A stretch of DNA of 64,000 bases from Pleurocapsa minor HA4230-MV1 (GCA_019359095.1 JAHHHZ010000020.1:285129-349128), one strand, 5' to 3'. Numbered from the stretch's first letter, positions 9,542 through 18,194 are shown. The notes: generated from the letters alone by a model not told the origin. A program made the numbers and translations.

Positions 9542-10288
9542 ATGAAAATTGATTCTAAGACTATAGCAAAAAATAATAGTAAATTAGAAAAGCTAGCTGA
9601 TTTTAAAGTTGGTGTGGATAACGTGATCTTTTCGGTAGATACTACTTATAATCGTGTACTAGTTTTATTGCGAAAAAGAGATGAAGATCCTTTTAATCAT
9701 TATTGGAGTTTGCCAGGAACTTTAGTACGTCAAGGAGAATCACTTACTGATGCTGCTTATCGAACTTTAGCCGAAAAAATTCAGGTAGATAATCTATATT
9801 TAGAACAGCTATATTCTTTTGGCGATCCTGGTAGAGATCCTCGCGAAAATCCAGATAGTTTTGGAGTTAGATATTTATCTGTTAGTTACTTTGCTTTAGT
9901 TAGATATGAAGCAGCAAAAATAATTAATAAAAATAATTATGACATTTCTTGGCATAAAGTAAATGAAATTCCCTCACTAGCTTTTGACCACGATAATATT
10001 CTCAATTATGGCTGGAATCGTTTAAAAAATAAACTTCAATATAGTCCAATTGCTTTTGATGTTTTACCAACAGAATTTACTTTAAACGAAGTTTATCAAC
10101 TTTACTGCACAATTTTAGGTGAACATTTTGCTGACTATTCTAATTTTCGCTCTCGCTTATTAAAGCTAGGATTTTTATCAGATACAGGAAAGAAAGTATG
10201 TCGAGGTGCTGGTCGTCCCGCAAGTTTATATAAGTTTGATTCAGAGGCTTTTTTACCCTTGAAAGATCAACCTTTACTATTTATTTAA
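9542..10288 (+). CDS. nrtR: Nudix-like transcriptional regulator of NAD metabolism (NrtR)
   Basis: 248 residues. The N-terminal Nudix fold (about 20-150) includes LLRKRDEDPFNHYWSLPGTL, and a C-terminal winged-helix domain (about 165-248) includes FTLNEVYQLYCTIL and GAGRPASLYKF. The Nudix box is degraded: the REUxEE core reads R-T-L-A-E-K and the first glycine is replaced, so hydrolase activity is unlikely. In NrtR proteins the domain senses ADP-ribose-type ligands. The neighbour 98 bases downstream is nadE, the usual target, in the same pairing known from Synechocystis. Repression of nadE is therefore inferred from family and context. Confidence 0.87.
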   Translation: MKIDSKTIAKNNSKLEKLADFKVGVDNVIFSVDTTYNRVLVLLRKRDEDPFNHYWSLPGTLVRQGESLTDAAYRTLAEKIQVDNLYLEQLYSFGDPGRDPRENPDSFGVRYLSVSYFALVRYEAAKIINKNNYDISWHKVNEIPSLAFDHDNILNYGWNRLKNKLQYSPIAFDVLPTEFTLNEVYQLYCTILGEHFADYSNFRSRLLKLGFLSDTGKKVCRGAGRPASLYKFDSEAFLPLKDQPLLFI

Positions 10289-10386
10289 AATTAAGATAAT
10301 TTTAACTTTATTGAATCTTTTTTATTTATAAATACAATCAATAATTCATCACTAATATAACTATTCTATTCTAGAAAATATTCACC

Positions 10387-12057
10387 ATGAAGATAGCGAT
10401 CGCACAACTAAATCCCACTATCGGCGACATTACTAATAATGCCCAGGAGATACTTGCTGCTGCTAGAGAGGCAGCGGAACAAAATATCCGTTTATTACTA
10501 ACCCCTGAACTATCTCTTTGTGGCTATCCTCCTAGAGATCTATTACTCGATCCTGGTTTTGTTGAGTCGATCGCTCAAGAGTTAAAAGCGATCGCCAATC
10601 TGCTCCCTGAAAACATGGCGGTGTTGATCGGTACAGTAGAAATTAATCCTCATGCAGCTTCTAAAGGACAAAAACCGTTGTATAACAGCATGGCGCTATT
10701 AGATGGAGGTATTAAACAAGTCTTTCATAAGCGCTTATTGCCCACTTATGATGTATTTGATGAGGATCGTTATTTTGAACCTGGATATGAGGCTAATTAT
10801 TTCACCCTCGATGGCACAAAGTTTGGGGTAAGTATCTGCGAAGATTTATGGAATGATGAGCGCTTTTGGGGTAAACGCAGCTATGAAGTTAACCCGATTG
10901 AAGAGTTGGCACAATTAGGCGTAGATGTAATTGTTAATCTGTCGGCTTCTCCCTACACGGTAGGTAAGCAGCAACTAAGGGAAGCGATATTGCACCATGC
11001 AGCAACTGCTTATCAAACGCCAATTTTATATGTCAATCAGGTGGGGGGAAATGATGATCTGGTATTTGACGGTAACAGCGTGGCGTTGAATCGTGCAGGG
11101 GAAATAGTCGATCGCGCTCAAGGTTTTGATACGGATTTAATTATAGTGGAATTGGCTGCGTTAATTTCCAACTCCTATGATCCTGCTACTTTTAAGACAG
11201 GGGAAACAGAATCAGAAAATGCAGAAATATTTAGCGCCTTAGTATTAGGAGTTAAAGACTACGCCAGGAAGTGTGGTTTCCGCCAGGCGATCTTAGGCTT
11301 GAGTGGTGGAATCGATTCGGCTTTAGTAGCAGCGATCGCCTCTGAGGCTTTAGGTGCAGAGAATGTATTAGGGGTATTGATGCCATCTCCCTATAGTTCC
11401 GAGCATTCTATCAGTGATGCAGTGGATCTAGTGAATAATTTGAGAATAAGAAGGCAGAAACTGGAAATTAAAGCAGCAATGGAGGCTTACGATCGCCTAC
11501 TTGAGCCGATGTTTACTGGAACAGAATTCGGGATTGCCGAAGAGAATATCCAGTCGCGGATTCGGGGTAATTTATTAATGGCGATCGCCAATAAGTTTGG
11601 TTATCTTTTGCTCTCTACGGGTAATAAATCAGAGATGGCGGTTGGTTACTGTACTCTCTACGGCGATATGAATGGCGGGTTAGCAGTAATTGCTGATGTG
11701 CCAAAAACCAGAGTATTTGAACTGTGTCGCTGGTTGAACCGTGAACAGGAAGTCATCCCTAGCAATATTATTACTAAACCTCCTAGTGCCGAATTAAAAC
11801 CAGATCAAAAAGATGCCGACTCCTTGCCCGACTATGAAATCTTAGATGATATTCTAGAACGCATGATCTGCCAGCATCAATCCTCAGCAGAAATAGTAGC
11901 AGGTGGACACGATCCAGAAATAGTGAGTAAAGTAAGGGCGTTAGTTACCCGTGCTGAATTTAAACGCCGTCAAGCACCACCAGGCATTAAGATCACCGAT
12001 CGCGCCTTTGGTACTGGCTGGCGGATGCCGATCGCTAAAAGATTGCCTATTATATGA
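10387..12057 (+). CDS. nadE: Glutamine-dependent NAD+ synthetase
   Basis: 556 residues with two domains. The N-terminal nitrilase-type glutaminase (1-250) has LLTPELSLCGYPPRDLL (catalytic Glu), a lysine in FHKRLLPTYDVFDE and the nucleophile C151 in VSICEDLW. The C-terminal NAD synthase (about 280-556) has the ATP-pyrophosphatase loop LSGGIDSALV around residues 305-311 and STGNKSEMAVGYCTLYGDM. It amidates deamido-NAD using ammonia from glutamine, the last step of NAD synthesis. It is probably controlled by the NrtR gene just upstream. The stop codon is followed after four bases by AGCTATT heptamers. Confidence 0.95.
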   Translation: MKIAIAQLNPTIGDITNNAQEILAAAREAAEQNIRLLLTPELSLCGYPPRDLLLDPGFVESIAQELKAIANLLPENMAVLIGTVEINPHAASKGQKPLYNSMALLDGGIKQVFHKRLLPTYDVFDEDRYFEPGYEANYFTLDGTKFGVSICEDLWNDERFWGKRSYEVNPIEELAQLGVDVIVNLSASPYTVGKQQLREAILHHAATAYQTPILYVNQVGGNDDLVFDGNSVALNRAGEIVDRAQGFDTDLIIVELAALISNSYDPATFKTGETESENAEIFSALVLGVKDYARKCGFRQAILGLSGGIDSALVAAIASEALGAENVLGVLMPSPYSSEHSISDAVDLVNNLRIRRQKLEIKAAMEAYDRLLEPMFTGTEFGIAEENIQSRIRGNLLMAIANKFGYLLLSTGNKSEMAVGYCTLYGDMNGGLAVIADVPKTRVFELCRWLNREQEVIPSNIITKPPSAELKPDQKDADSLPDYEILDDILERMICQHQSSAEIVAGGHDPEIVSKVRALVTRAEFKRRQAPPGIKITDRAFGTGWRMPIAKRLPII

Positions 12058-12058
12058 A

Positions 12059-12230
12059 CTAGCTATTAGCTATTAGCTCTTAGCTCTTAGCTATCAATAC
12101 GTAGATCTAATCTAGAACCCAATAATCATGAAAATACTGATGCTGTTCGTGGAACTTATATAATACGCTGCTAGAAAATCTAAAAATCTAAAAACCTGAA
12201 AAGCCTATGGCTTATAGCTTATAGCTAAAA
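12059..12230. repeat. Inverted pair of AGCTATT-type heptamer tracts
   Basis: Five tandem heptamers of the form AGCTATT/AGCTCTT occupy 12062-12095. At about 12206-12229 the reverse-oriented form TTATAGC/TTATAGCT occurs. The region between has no frame of note. The two tracts can pair and may form a large cruciform or transcript hairpin downstream of nadE. Confidence 0.5.
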
Positions 12231-12265
12231 ATGAATCACTACGATTTTCAATTCACATTAGGCGT

Positions 12266-13153
12266 ATGAATTATCAAAAATCATTAATTAATCAACAAAA
12301 GCTAACTCCTTATCTATTTTTGTTCCCCGCGATCGCCTTACTTGGGTTAACAGTATTCTTCCCCGCAATTCAGGCATTTGCCCTCAGTTTTACGCGCTAT
12401 GAATACGATATAACTCAACCTCCAGAGTGGATCGGCATTGCTAATTTTCAACGGCTTTGGCAAGACGAGGTTTTCTGGCAAACGATTAAAAATACCCTGC
12501 TGTATTTAATTGGCGTAGTGCCAATTTTAATTATCTTGCCTTTAGGCTTGGCAATTCTAGTTAATCAAAAACTGCGTGGGATTAATTGGTTTCGCACCGC
12601 TTTTTATACCCCTGTCGTAATTTCTATGGTGGTGGCAGGAATCGCTTGGAAAGCTTTTTATACTCAAAATGGTTTATTAAATCAATTTCTTAAACAATTA
12701 GGATTTACAGAAGGTATACCCTGGTTAACCGATCCTCAACTAGCTCTTTGGAGTGTGATGCTGGTTACGATCTGGAAAGGCTTGGGATATTATATGGTAA
12801 TTTATCTAGCTGGCTTACAGTCAATTTCTCCCGAACTTTATGAAGCGGCGGCGATCGATGGTTCAGATGGCTGGCAAAAGCATTTAGATATTACTCTTCC
12901 CTTAATGCGTCCCTATTTATTTTTAGTTGGTGTAATCTCTGCCATCTCAGCAACTAAAGTCTTTGAAGAAATATTTATTATGACTCAAGGAGGCCCAGGA
13001 AATAGCTCTAAAACCGTTGTTTATTATCTTTATGAACGAGCATTTCAAGATTTAGATATTAGCTATGCTTGCACCATTGGCTTAGTTTTATTTTTAGGTA
13101 TTTTAGGACTTTCAATTATTAATTTGAAGTTAACGGCAGATAGTAATAAATAG
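12266..13153 (+). CDS. Sugar ABC transporter permease (MalF/UgpA-like)
   Basis: 295 residues with about six hydrophobic helices (first at PYLFLFPAIALLGLTVFFPA). The binding-protein-dependent permease EAA loop reads ELYEAAAIDGSDGWQKHLDITLPLMRPY, the site that docks on the ATPase. It belongs to the CUT1 carbohydrate uptake family. The usual partner genes (second permease, solute-binding protein, ATPase) are not adjacent, so this is an orphan locus and the substrate is unknown. It starts at the ATG at 12266 after a repeat-containing gap. Membrane location is certain from composition. Confidence 0.85.
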   Translation: MNYQKSLINQQKLTPYLFLFPAIALLGLTVFFPAIQAFALSFTRYEYDITQPPEWIGIANFQRLWQDEVFWQTIKNTLLYLIGVVPILIILPLGLAILVNQKLRGINWFRTAFYTPVVISMVVAGIAWKAFYTQNGLLNQFLKQLGFTEGIPWLTDPQLALWSVMLVTIWKGLGYYMVIYLAGLQSISPELYEAAAIDGSDGWQKHLDITLPLMRPYLFLVGVISAISATKVFEEIFIMTQGGPGNSSKTVVYYLYERAFQDLDISYACTIGLVLFLGILGLSIINLKLTADSNK

Positions 13154-13260
13154 ACTTCTTGCAAGAATCATAACTAAATACCTTGTTACGAGGGAAAAGG
13201 GCTTGCACCGCTTAGTTTAGTGGAAAGGTTAAAGGTAAAAACATTAATCTGCTATTAATG

Positions 13261-13378
13261 TAATACCAATTCTATATGAAAATGCATTAAATCAGATTTG
13301 ATCCCTTTGCGTCTTTGCGTCTTTGCGCGAGACCTACAATCAAAATATTAAGTGCAACCTTAAGAAGAAATGGTATAA
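13261..13378. repeat. Palindromic repeat with CTTTGCGT heptamer core (family F)
   Basis: The ends TAATACCAATTCT and, in reverse, TTATACCATTTCT match at 11 of 13 positions. The centre at about 13302-13333 is three CTTTGCG-type units ending in CGCGAG. The same core, with different end arms, lies in opposite orientation at 23794-23892. It occupies most of the gap between the permease and the nuclease. Confidence 0.65.
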
Positions 13379-13393
13379 GAAATCCAATAAATA

Positions 13394-13915
13394 ATGAAGA
13401 TTAAAACTATTATTATCTGCTGCTGTTTAATCCTGTTATTTGGATGCAAGAAGCCACCTGAGCCAAAGAACTTGTATTTAGGAGAAGTAACGCGAGTAGT
13501 TAGTGGTCAAGCAGTGGAAGTAATCTTGACAGGTACATCTAAGGTGGTCAAAGTGAGAATTGCAGGGATTGATGCTCCCGACTGGCGACAGTCTCCTTGG
13601 GGAGAAACAGCCAAGCAAAAGCTAACAGAATTAGTCATGAGCAAGCCGATCAAAATTGAGGCAGAAAATCTAACCCGCGATCGCTATAATCGTCTTCTAG
13701 GACATCTTTGGCAGGATAAAACTTTAATTAGTCAAGAGTTACTTAAATCAGGATGTGTGCTGGTAAACGATAGAGATCCCCATTCATATAGTAAGCTGCT
13801 TATGGAGTCTCAAGAATATGCCCGCTTAATGGGTTACGGAATTTGGAATCCAAAGCTGGCAATGCGCTACACTCCTAGTCAATTTCGTTCAATGAATCCT
13901 CAACTAATTAAATGA
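13394..13915 (+). CDS. Lipoprotein with staphylococcal-nuclease-like (thermonuclease) domain
   Basis: 173 residues. An N-terminal lipoprotein signal (hydrophobic IIICCCLILL then lipobox LFGC, lipidated C18) is followed by an SNase fold. The three catalytic positions of the family are recognisable: R55 in VRIAGIDAP, E71 in WGETA and R100 in RYNRLLGHLW, so nuclease activity is plausible. It would act outside the cytoplasmic membrane on DNA or RNA, for example in nutrient scavenging. Its stop codon overlaps the ATG of the next gene (ATGA), indicating translational coupling. Confidence 0.85.
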   Translation: MKIKTIIICCCLILLFGCKKPPEPKNLYLGEVTRVVSGQAVEVILTGTSKVVKVRIAGIDAPDWRQSPWGETAKQKLTELVMSKPIKIEAENLTRDRYNRLLGHLWQDKTLISQELLKSGCVLVNDRDPHSYSKLLMESQEYARLMGYGIWNPKLAMRYTPSQFRSMNPQLIK

Positions 13916-14736
13916 CTCAACCTACCTCCGAACAACTACAGATTTTTCTCGATGTCGCCACCGCCTCAGTATTGGCTGCGGGAGCAGTATTAAAAGAACG
14001 TTGGGGCAAATTAAATGATATTCAAGAAAAAGGTCGTCCTGGGGATTTAGTAACAGAAGCGGACAAGCTAGCAGAAGCAGAAGTCCTCAAAGTTTTAAAG
14101 CGTCATCTTCCCGAGCATCAAATCTTAGCAGAAGAGTCGGGAGCATTAGGTAATGCTGATAGTGAATATCTTTGGGCGATCGATCCTTTGGACGGTACAA
14201 CTAACTATGCTCATGGCTTACCTTTAGTGGCAACCTCTGTCGGCTTGATGATTAATGGTGTTCCTGCGGTGGGTGCTGTATATAATCCTTTCAGTGATGA
14301 GCTATTTCAAGCAGCAACAGGGTTAGGCGCAACCTGTAATCGTCGTCCGATTAGAGTTTCAGCAACTAAAGAATTGAGCAAAAGCCTCTTAATTACTGGT
14401 TTTGCCTACGATCGACGGGAAACCAACGACAATAATTATGCAGAATTCTGTCATCTAACTCATTTAACTCAAGGAGTGCGTCGCTTAGGATGCGCTTCGA
14501 TGGATCTGGCTGGAGTAGCCTGCGGTAGACTAGACGGCTATTGGGAACGAGGAATTCAACCCTGGGATATGGCAGCAGGAATCGTCATCTTAAGAGAAGC
14601 GGGAGGCAAGGTAACTGCATATGATGGCAGTCCTCTAGATATTGCTTCTGGTCGGATCTTGGCAACCAACAGCTTGATTCATACTGAATTGAGTAAAGCT
14701 CTGGGTGAAACTCCTGCATTAAAAAAATGGCAGTAA
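13912..14736 (+). CDS. Inositol monophosphatase family protein
   Basis: 274 residues of the lithium-sensitive phosphatase superfamily. Metal-binding motif A is complete: EE at 74-75 (AEESG) and WAIDPLDGTTN with D91 and D94. Motif B is WERGIQPWDMAAGIVILREAGG. Family members dephosphorylate inositol phosphate, histidinol phosphate or related sugars, and the cyanobacterial substrate cannot be decided here. It overlaps the lipoprotein nuclease gene by four bases, so the two are translated from one message. A HIP1 site lies just downstream. Confidence 0.88.
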   Translation: MTQPTSEQLQIFLDVATASVLAAGAVLKERWGKLNDIQEKGRPGDLVTEADKLAEAEVLKVLKRHLPEHQILAEESGALGNADSEYLWAIDPLDGTTNYAHGLPLVATSVGLMINGVPAVGAVYNPFSDELFQAATGLGATCNRRPIRVSATKELSKSLLITGFAYDRRETNDNNYAEFCHLTHLTQGVRRLGCASMDLAGVACGRLDGYWERGIQPWDMAAGIVILREAGGKVTAYDGSPLDIASGRILATNSLIHTELSKALGETPALKKWQ

Positions 14737-14857
14737 TAACCAACTAACATTAACTCCAAATCGCCAATCGCGATCGCTGTCTGCATTAGCTTCTCAACTT
14801 TGTCATAAAATGTCAGTATGAGTCTTGCTATATCAATATCCTGTAGAGAGATGGCAC

Positions 14858-15910
14858 ATGAAGAAAATTTTAATTATCTCAGCCAATCCAAAAAATACAG
14901 ATAAGCTGCGCCTAGATGAAGAGATGCGAGAAATTCAGGCAGCTCTAAAACAATCCCAAAATAGAGAACAGTTTCAAACTGTTACGCTCTTGGCAGTGCG
15001 AGTTGAAGATCTGCGTCGTGCTTTATTAGAGTATCAACCAACTATTGTTCATTTTTCGGGGCATGGTTCTGGCACTAATGGTTTAGCCTTGGAAAATAAT
15101 TCTGGGGAAATACAACTAGTAAGTACAGAATCTTTAGCAAGGTTATTTGGTTTGTTTCAGAGTTCAATAGAGTGTGTTTTACTGAATGCCTGTTATTCAC
15201 AAGCCCAAGCTGAAGCAATTCATCAACATATTGATTATGTAGTGGGCATGAATCGGGCAATTGGGGATGTCGCAGCCATTGAGTTTGCTATTGGATTTTA
15301 TGATGGGCTGTTTGCTGGCAGATCCTATGAAGAATGTTTTGAAGTTGGCTGTGCTTCTATTGACTTGCAGGGTATTCCAGAACATTCAACCCCACAGCTA
15401 AAAGCAAGGCGGAGGTCTTCTTTTCCTATTGAAGACAGTATAAAAGAACGCAAACAATCAGAAGTTGAAAACGAATCAATTCAGGCTATTACACCAGAAA
15501 AACCTTCACAATCAATTGTTTTTAATGGTGGTAGTTATTCAGGACAAATAGGACAAGCAGGCGGGAACCTGAAACAAAATCAGTACAATAATCAAGAGAG
15601 TGTGGAGAAACAATTATCTCTCACAGAGGTTGTTGAACTAATAGAAAAAATTGAATCTTTATTTAGCCATTCAGATTTACCTGATAATCAAAAGAAACAA
15701 GCTCTGAAACATATAGATTATGCCAAGGATGCAGTTCAAGAAAAAGAACCAGACAAAAATATTGCTGCAAAAAGTTTACAAAAAGCCACTCAAGTTTTGA
15801 AAGAAGCGAACGAAACTTTGGGTGTAGGTCAAGGGCTTTGGCAGAAGTTAGAACCAATTGCTAAACAATTAGTTCCTTGGTTAGGAATTGCCGCAAGAAG
15901 TTTCATTTAA
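14858..15910 (+). CDS. CHAT-domain (caspase-like) protein with QIGQAGGNL motif and helical tail
   Basis: 350 residues from the ATG at 14858, preceded by GAGAG. An in-frame alternative start at 14825 lacks a good ribosome site. Residues 1-190 form a CHAT peptidase-like domain: KKILIISANPKNTDKLRLDEE, then HFSGHGSG with catalytic H69 and LLNACYS with catalytic C112. Residues about 190-225 are a charged linker. Residues 227-243 hold a Gly/Gln/Asn motif SGQIGQAGGNLKQNQ. Residues 255-350 are helical and end in a hydrophobic stretch (LWQKLEPIAKQLVPWLGIAA). CHAT proteases act in bacterial conflict and cell-death systems. The motif recurs in the next gene, 95 bases downstream. Function is inferred; the fold and catalytic dyad are seen. 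Confidence 0.85.
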   Translation: MKKILIISANPKNTDKLRLDEEMREIQAALKQSQNREQFQTVTLLAVRVEDLRRALLEYQPTIVHFSGHGSGTNGLALENNSGEIQLVSTESLARLFGLFQSSIECVLLNACYSQAQAEAIHQHIDYVVGMNRAIGDVAAIEFAIGFYDGLFAGRSYEECFEVGCASIDLQGIPEHSTPQLKARRRSSFPIEDSIKERKQSEVENESIQAITPEKPSQSIVFNGGSYSGQIGQAGGNLKQNQYNNQESVEKQLSLTEVVELIEKIESLFSHSDLPDNQKKQALKHIDYAKDAVQEKEPDKNIAAKSLQKATQVLKEANETLGVGQGLWQKLEPIAKQLVPWLGIAARSFI

Positions 15911-16005
15911 CTTTCAAATAACCTAATTGCATAGTAGAAATAATAAAACCTATTATAGATCAAATTAGGTAAATAAAACTTAGGTAATAGTTTGGTTAAT
16001 AACTT

Positions 16006-17052
16006 ATGAATCAACAACCAAATTCTCAGCAAAATTTCGAGAGTGATAATTCCTTATTTAGGAAATCACAGATTGGGCAAGCTGGAGATAATCTTAGCCA
16101 AATTCAGAATATTAATATATTTAGTTTTTTTAAGTTATCTATTAAATTAGATCCTAAATATACCCTTGCTTATAAAGGTCTCGGCGATGTTTGCTACGAA
16201 CAAGGAGAATATGACCAAGCCATTGCTGATTACAGTTCAGCTATTAAATTAGATCCTAAATATGCCTATGCTTACAACGGTCGCGGTTATGCTTATTACG
16301 AAAAAGGAGAATATGACCTGGCTATTGCTGATTACAATTCAGCTATTAAATTAGACTCTAAATTTACCTATGCTTACAACAATCGCGGACGTGCTTACAC
16401 AGCGAAAGGAGAAAATGACCTGGCCATTGCTGATTATAGTTCAGCTATCAAATTAGATTCTAAATTTACCTATGCTTACAATCTTCGTGGACTTGCTTAC
16501 TCTAGAAAAGGAGAAAATGACCAAGCCATTGCTGATTACAGTTCAGCTATCAAATTAGATTCTAAATTTACCTATGCTTACATCGGTCGCGGCTATGCTT
16601 ACTATGGAAAAGGAGAATATGACTTTGCCATTGCTGATTACAGTGCAGCTATCAAATTAGATTCTAAATCTACTTTTGCTTACAATCTTCGTGGACGTGC
16701 TTACTACGAAAAAGAAGAATATGACTTTGCCATTGCTGATTACAGTGCAGCTATCAAATTAGACCCTAAATATACCTATGCTTATAACAATCGCGGCGAT
16801 GCTTACTCTGAAAAAGGAGAATATGACTTTGCCATTGCTGATTACAGTTCAGCTATCAAATTAAACCCCAAAGATACCGATGCTTATAAAAAGCTAGGTG
16901 ATGCTTATAAAAACAAAGGTAGTAAAGACCAAGCAATACGTAACTTCCAAAAAGTTATTGAATTAACTAAGAATAAAAATAATCCAAACAAGATAGAATT
17001 GTCTCTAAAAGCTGAAGCTGAAAAAGAAATTCAATCATTAAATAGGGAGTAG
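16006..17052 (+). CDS. TPR-repeat protein with N-terminal QIGQAGDNL motif
   Basis: 348 residues. Residues 21-34 read SQIGQAGDNLSQIQ, nearly the same motif as in the CHAT protein upstream. Eight 34-residue tetratricopeptide repeats fill residues 52-323 (consensus YAYNNRGxAYxxKGEYDxAI), followed by a charged C-terminal helix. There is no NTPase, nuclease or membrane segment. TPR arrays bind peptides or proteins, so this could be a sensor or scaffold partnered with the CHAT effector through the shared motif. The seven leading repeats are almost identical even at DNA level, which points to recent expansion. The partnership is an inference from adjacency and motif sharing. Confidence 0.85.
   Translation: MNQQPNSQQNFESDNSLFRKSQIGQAGDNLSQIQNINIFSFFKLSIKLDPKYTLAYKGLGDVCYEQGEYDQAIADYSSAIKLDPKYAYAYNGRGYAYYEKGEYDLAIADYNSAIKLDSKFTYAYNNRGRAYTAKGENDLAIADYSSAIKLDSKFTYAYNLRGLAYSRKGENDQAIADYSSAIKLDSKFTYAYIGRGYAYYGKGEYDFAIADYSAAIKLDSKSTFAYNLRGRAYYEKEEYDFAIADYSAAIKLDPKYTYAYNNRGDAYSEKGEYDFAIADYSSAIKLNPKDTDAYKKLGDAYKNKGSKDQAIRNFQKVIELTKNKNNPNKIELSLKAEAEKEIQSLNRE
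16159..16974 (+). repeat. Tandem 102-bp coding repeats (TPR array)
   Basis: Eight in-frame units of 102 bases encode the TPRs. Units one to seven share long identical runs such as GACTTTGCCATTGCTGATTA, while unit eight is diverged. The homogeneity implies copy-number change by recombination or slippage. Confidence 0.85.
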
Positions 17053-17168
17053 ACACACGCCAAACAAAGTCCTCGGTAAATAGGAGATTAATGCGATCGC
17101 GGGTGAGAATTTCTACCCTGCCTCCTGCCCTTTTTTAATTTCATCGAATTCACGTGGATAAAATCGTT

Positions 17169-18194
17169 CTATCCTAACTGAATCATATCGGGATGTTCCA
17201 GAATAAATTCATCATTAGTTAAAGGTTCGTCTTCTGATTGAGGAGTCCAAAGTACTTCCAACTTCATTAAATCATCTTCACTAATCACAGCTAATTTTTC
17301 CAAAGTTAATTTTAATTCTTCACAAGAATGAATGCGATGGAATAGAGGTTCTTCTCCAGCAGAGCCGATTAAGATAGTTACAACGACATAAGCAGGTAAA
17401 TTTAAATTATCGTTTGCTTGGTTGTGAGATTCATTTCTAGTCTCATCTGTATAATCACGAATTTTGCCATTGATATTGCTTACTGTTTCGCAGCTAAACT
17501 TACTTCTTTGAGCGATAGATAATCGATTAAAAGCTGCTTCAGCCTTATCCATTTTAATTGGAAAAGAACGAGATGAAATATGAGTCCAGTGTTCACTATT
17601 TCTTAGCAAAATAATCATTGATTCTTGCAAAAGCTCGATTAAACCTTGTTGTGTATTAGTATCAATACTTAGTGTCAATTGAGATAACTGTTTTGAGATT
17701 GCTATGGCTTCAGCAGTCAAGGCGATGTGTAATTTAGAAATAGTAACTTGACGATTTTTTAGCTCTGTTTCTTCTCTAGATTCTCTTTTTCTTACTTTTC
17801 GACTTACTTGGTTTTGAGCATAAATTGTATAGGCAATGCAGCCAAAAATACCAAAAAATACTAAGAAAAATAGTAAATCTAATAGATTAATATCTCCACC
17901 ATGACCATAAGCACGATGATAAGAACTATTATGAATAATTACTGTGTTATTGTGATTTTTGCCTCGACTGGAGCGAGATCTTCTAGTTGTATTGCTAGAA
18001 CTTGAAGAACGGCTTCTAAAAGAGCCTCCACCACTACGTCCTCCGCTTCTTTTAGCTAAAACTTGCTGACTAAAATCAATCTGACTATTTAAAAAATTAG
18101 CTTGAATAGGAAGGTCTGTAATATTTAATAATGTAAAAGCAAAAAATGTACTCAACAGCAAATTACTTTTACTTGCTTTTTTTTGATTTACCAT
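17169..18194 (-). CDS. DUF1517 membrane protein (FLAP1-like)
   Basis: 341 residues. An N-terminal hydrophobic segment (LLLSTFFAFTLLNIT) may be a signal peptide or anchor. It is followed by the hallmark Ser/Gly/Arg-rich stretch SGGRSGGGSFRSRSSSSS, a transmembrane helix (LLDLLFFLVFFGIFGCIAYTIYA) near residue 110, and a soluble C-terminal DUF1517 domain ending VLWTPQSEDEPLTNDEF. Plant relatives (FLAP1) are chloroplast envelope/thylakoid proteins affecting acclimation to fluctuating light. The role here is inferred from that family. It converges on the TPR gene 116 bases away. Confidence 0.85.
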   Translation of the reverse strand: MVNQKKASKSNLLLSTFFAFTLLNITDLPIQANFLNSQIDFSQQVLAKRSGGRSGGGSFRSRSSSSSNTTRRSRSSRGKNHNNTVIIHNSSYHRAYGHGGDINLLDLLFFLVFFGIFGCIAYTIYAQNQVSRKVRKRESREETELKNRQVTISKLHIALTAEAIAISKQLSQLTLSIDTNTQQGLIELLQESMIILLRNSEHWTHISSRSFPIKMDKAEAAFNRLSIAQRSKFSCETVSNINGKIRDYTDETRNESHNQANDNLNLPAYVVVTILIGSAGEEPLFHRIHSCEELKLTLEKLAVISEDDLMKLEVLWTPQSEDEPLTNDEFILEHPDMIQLG

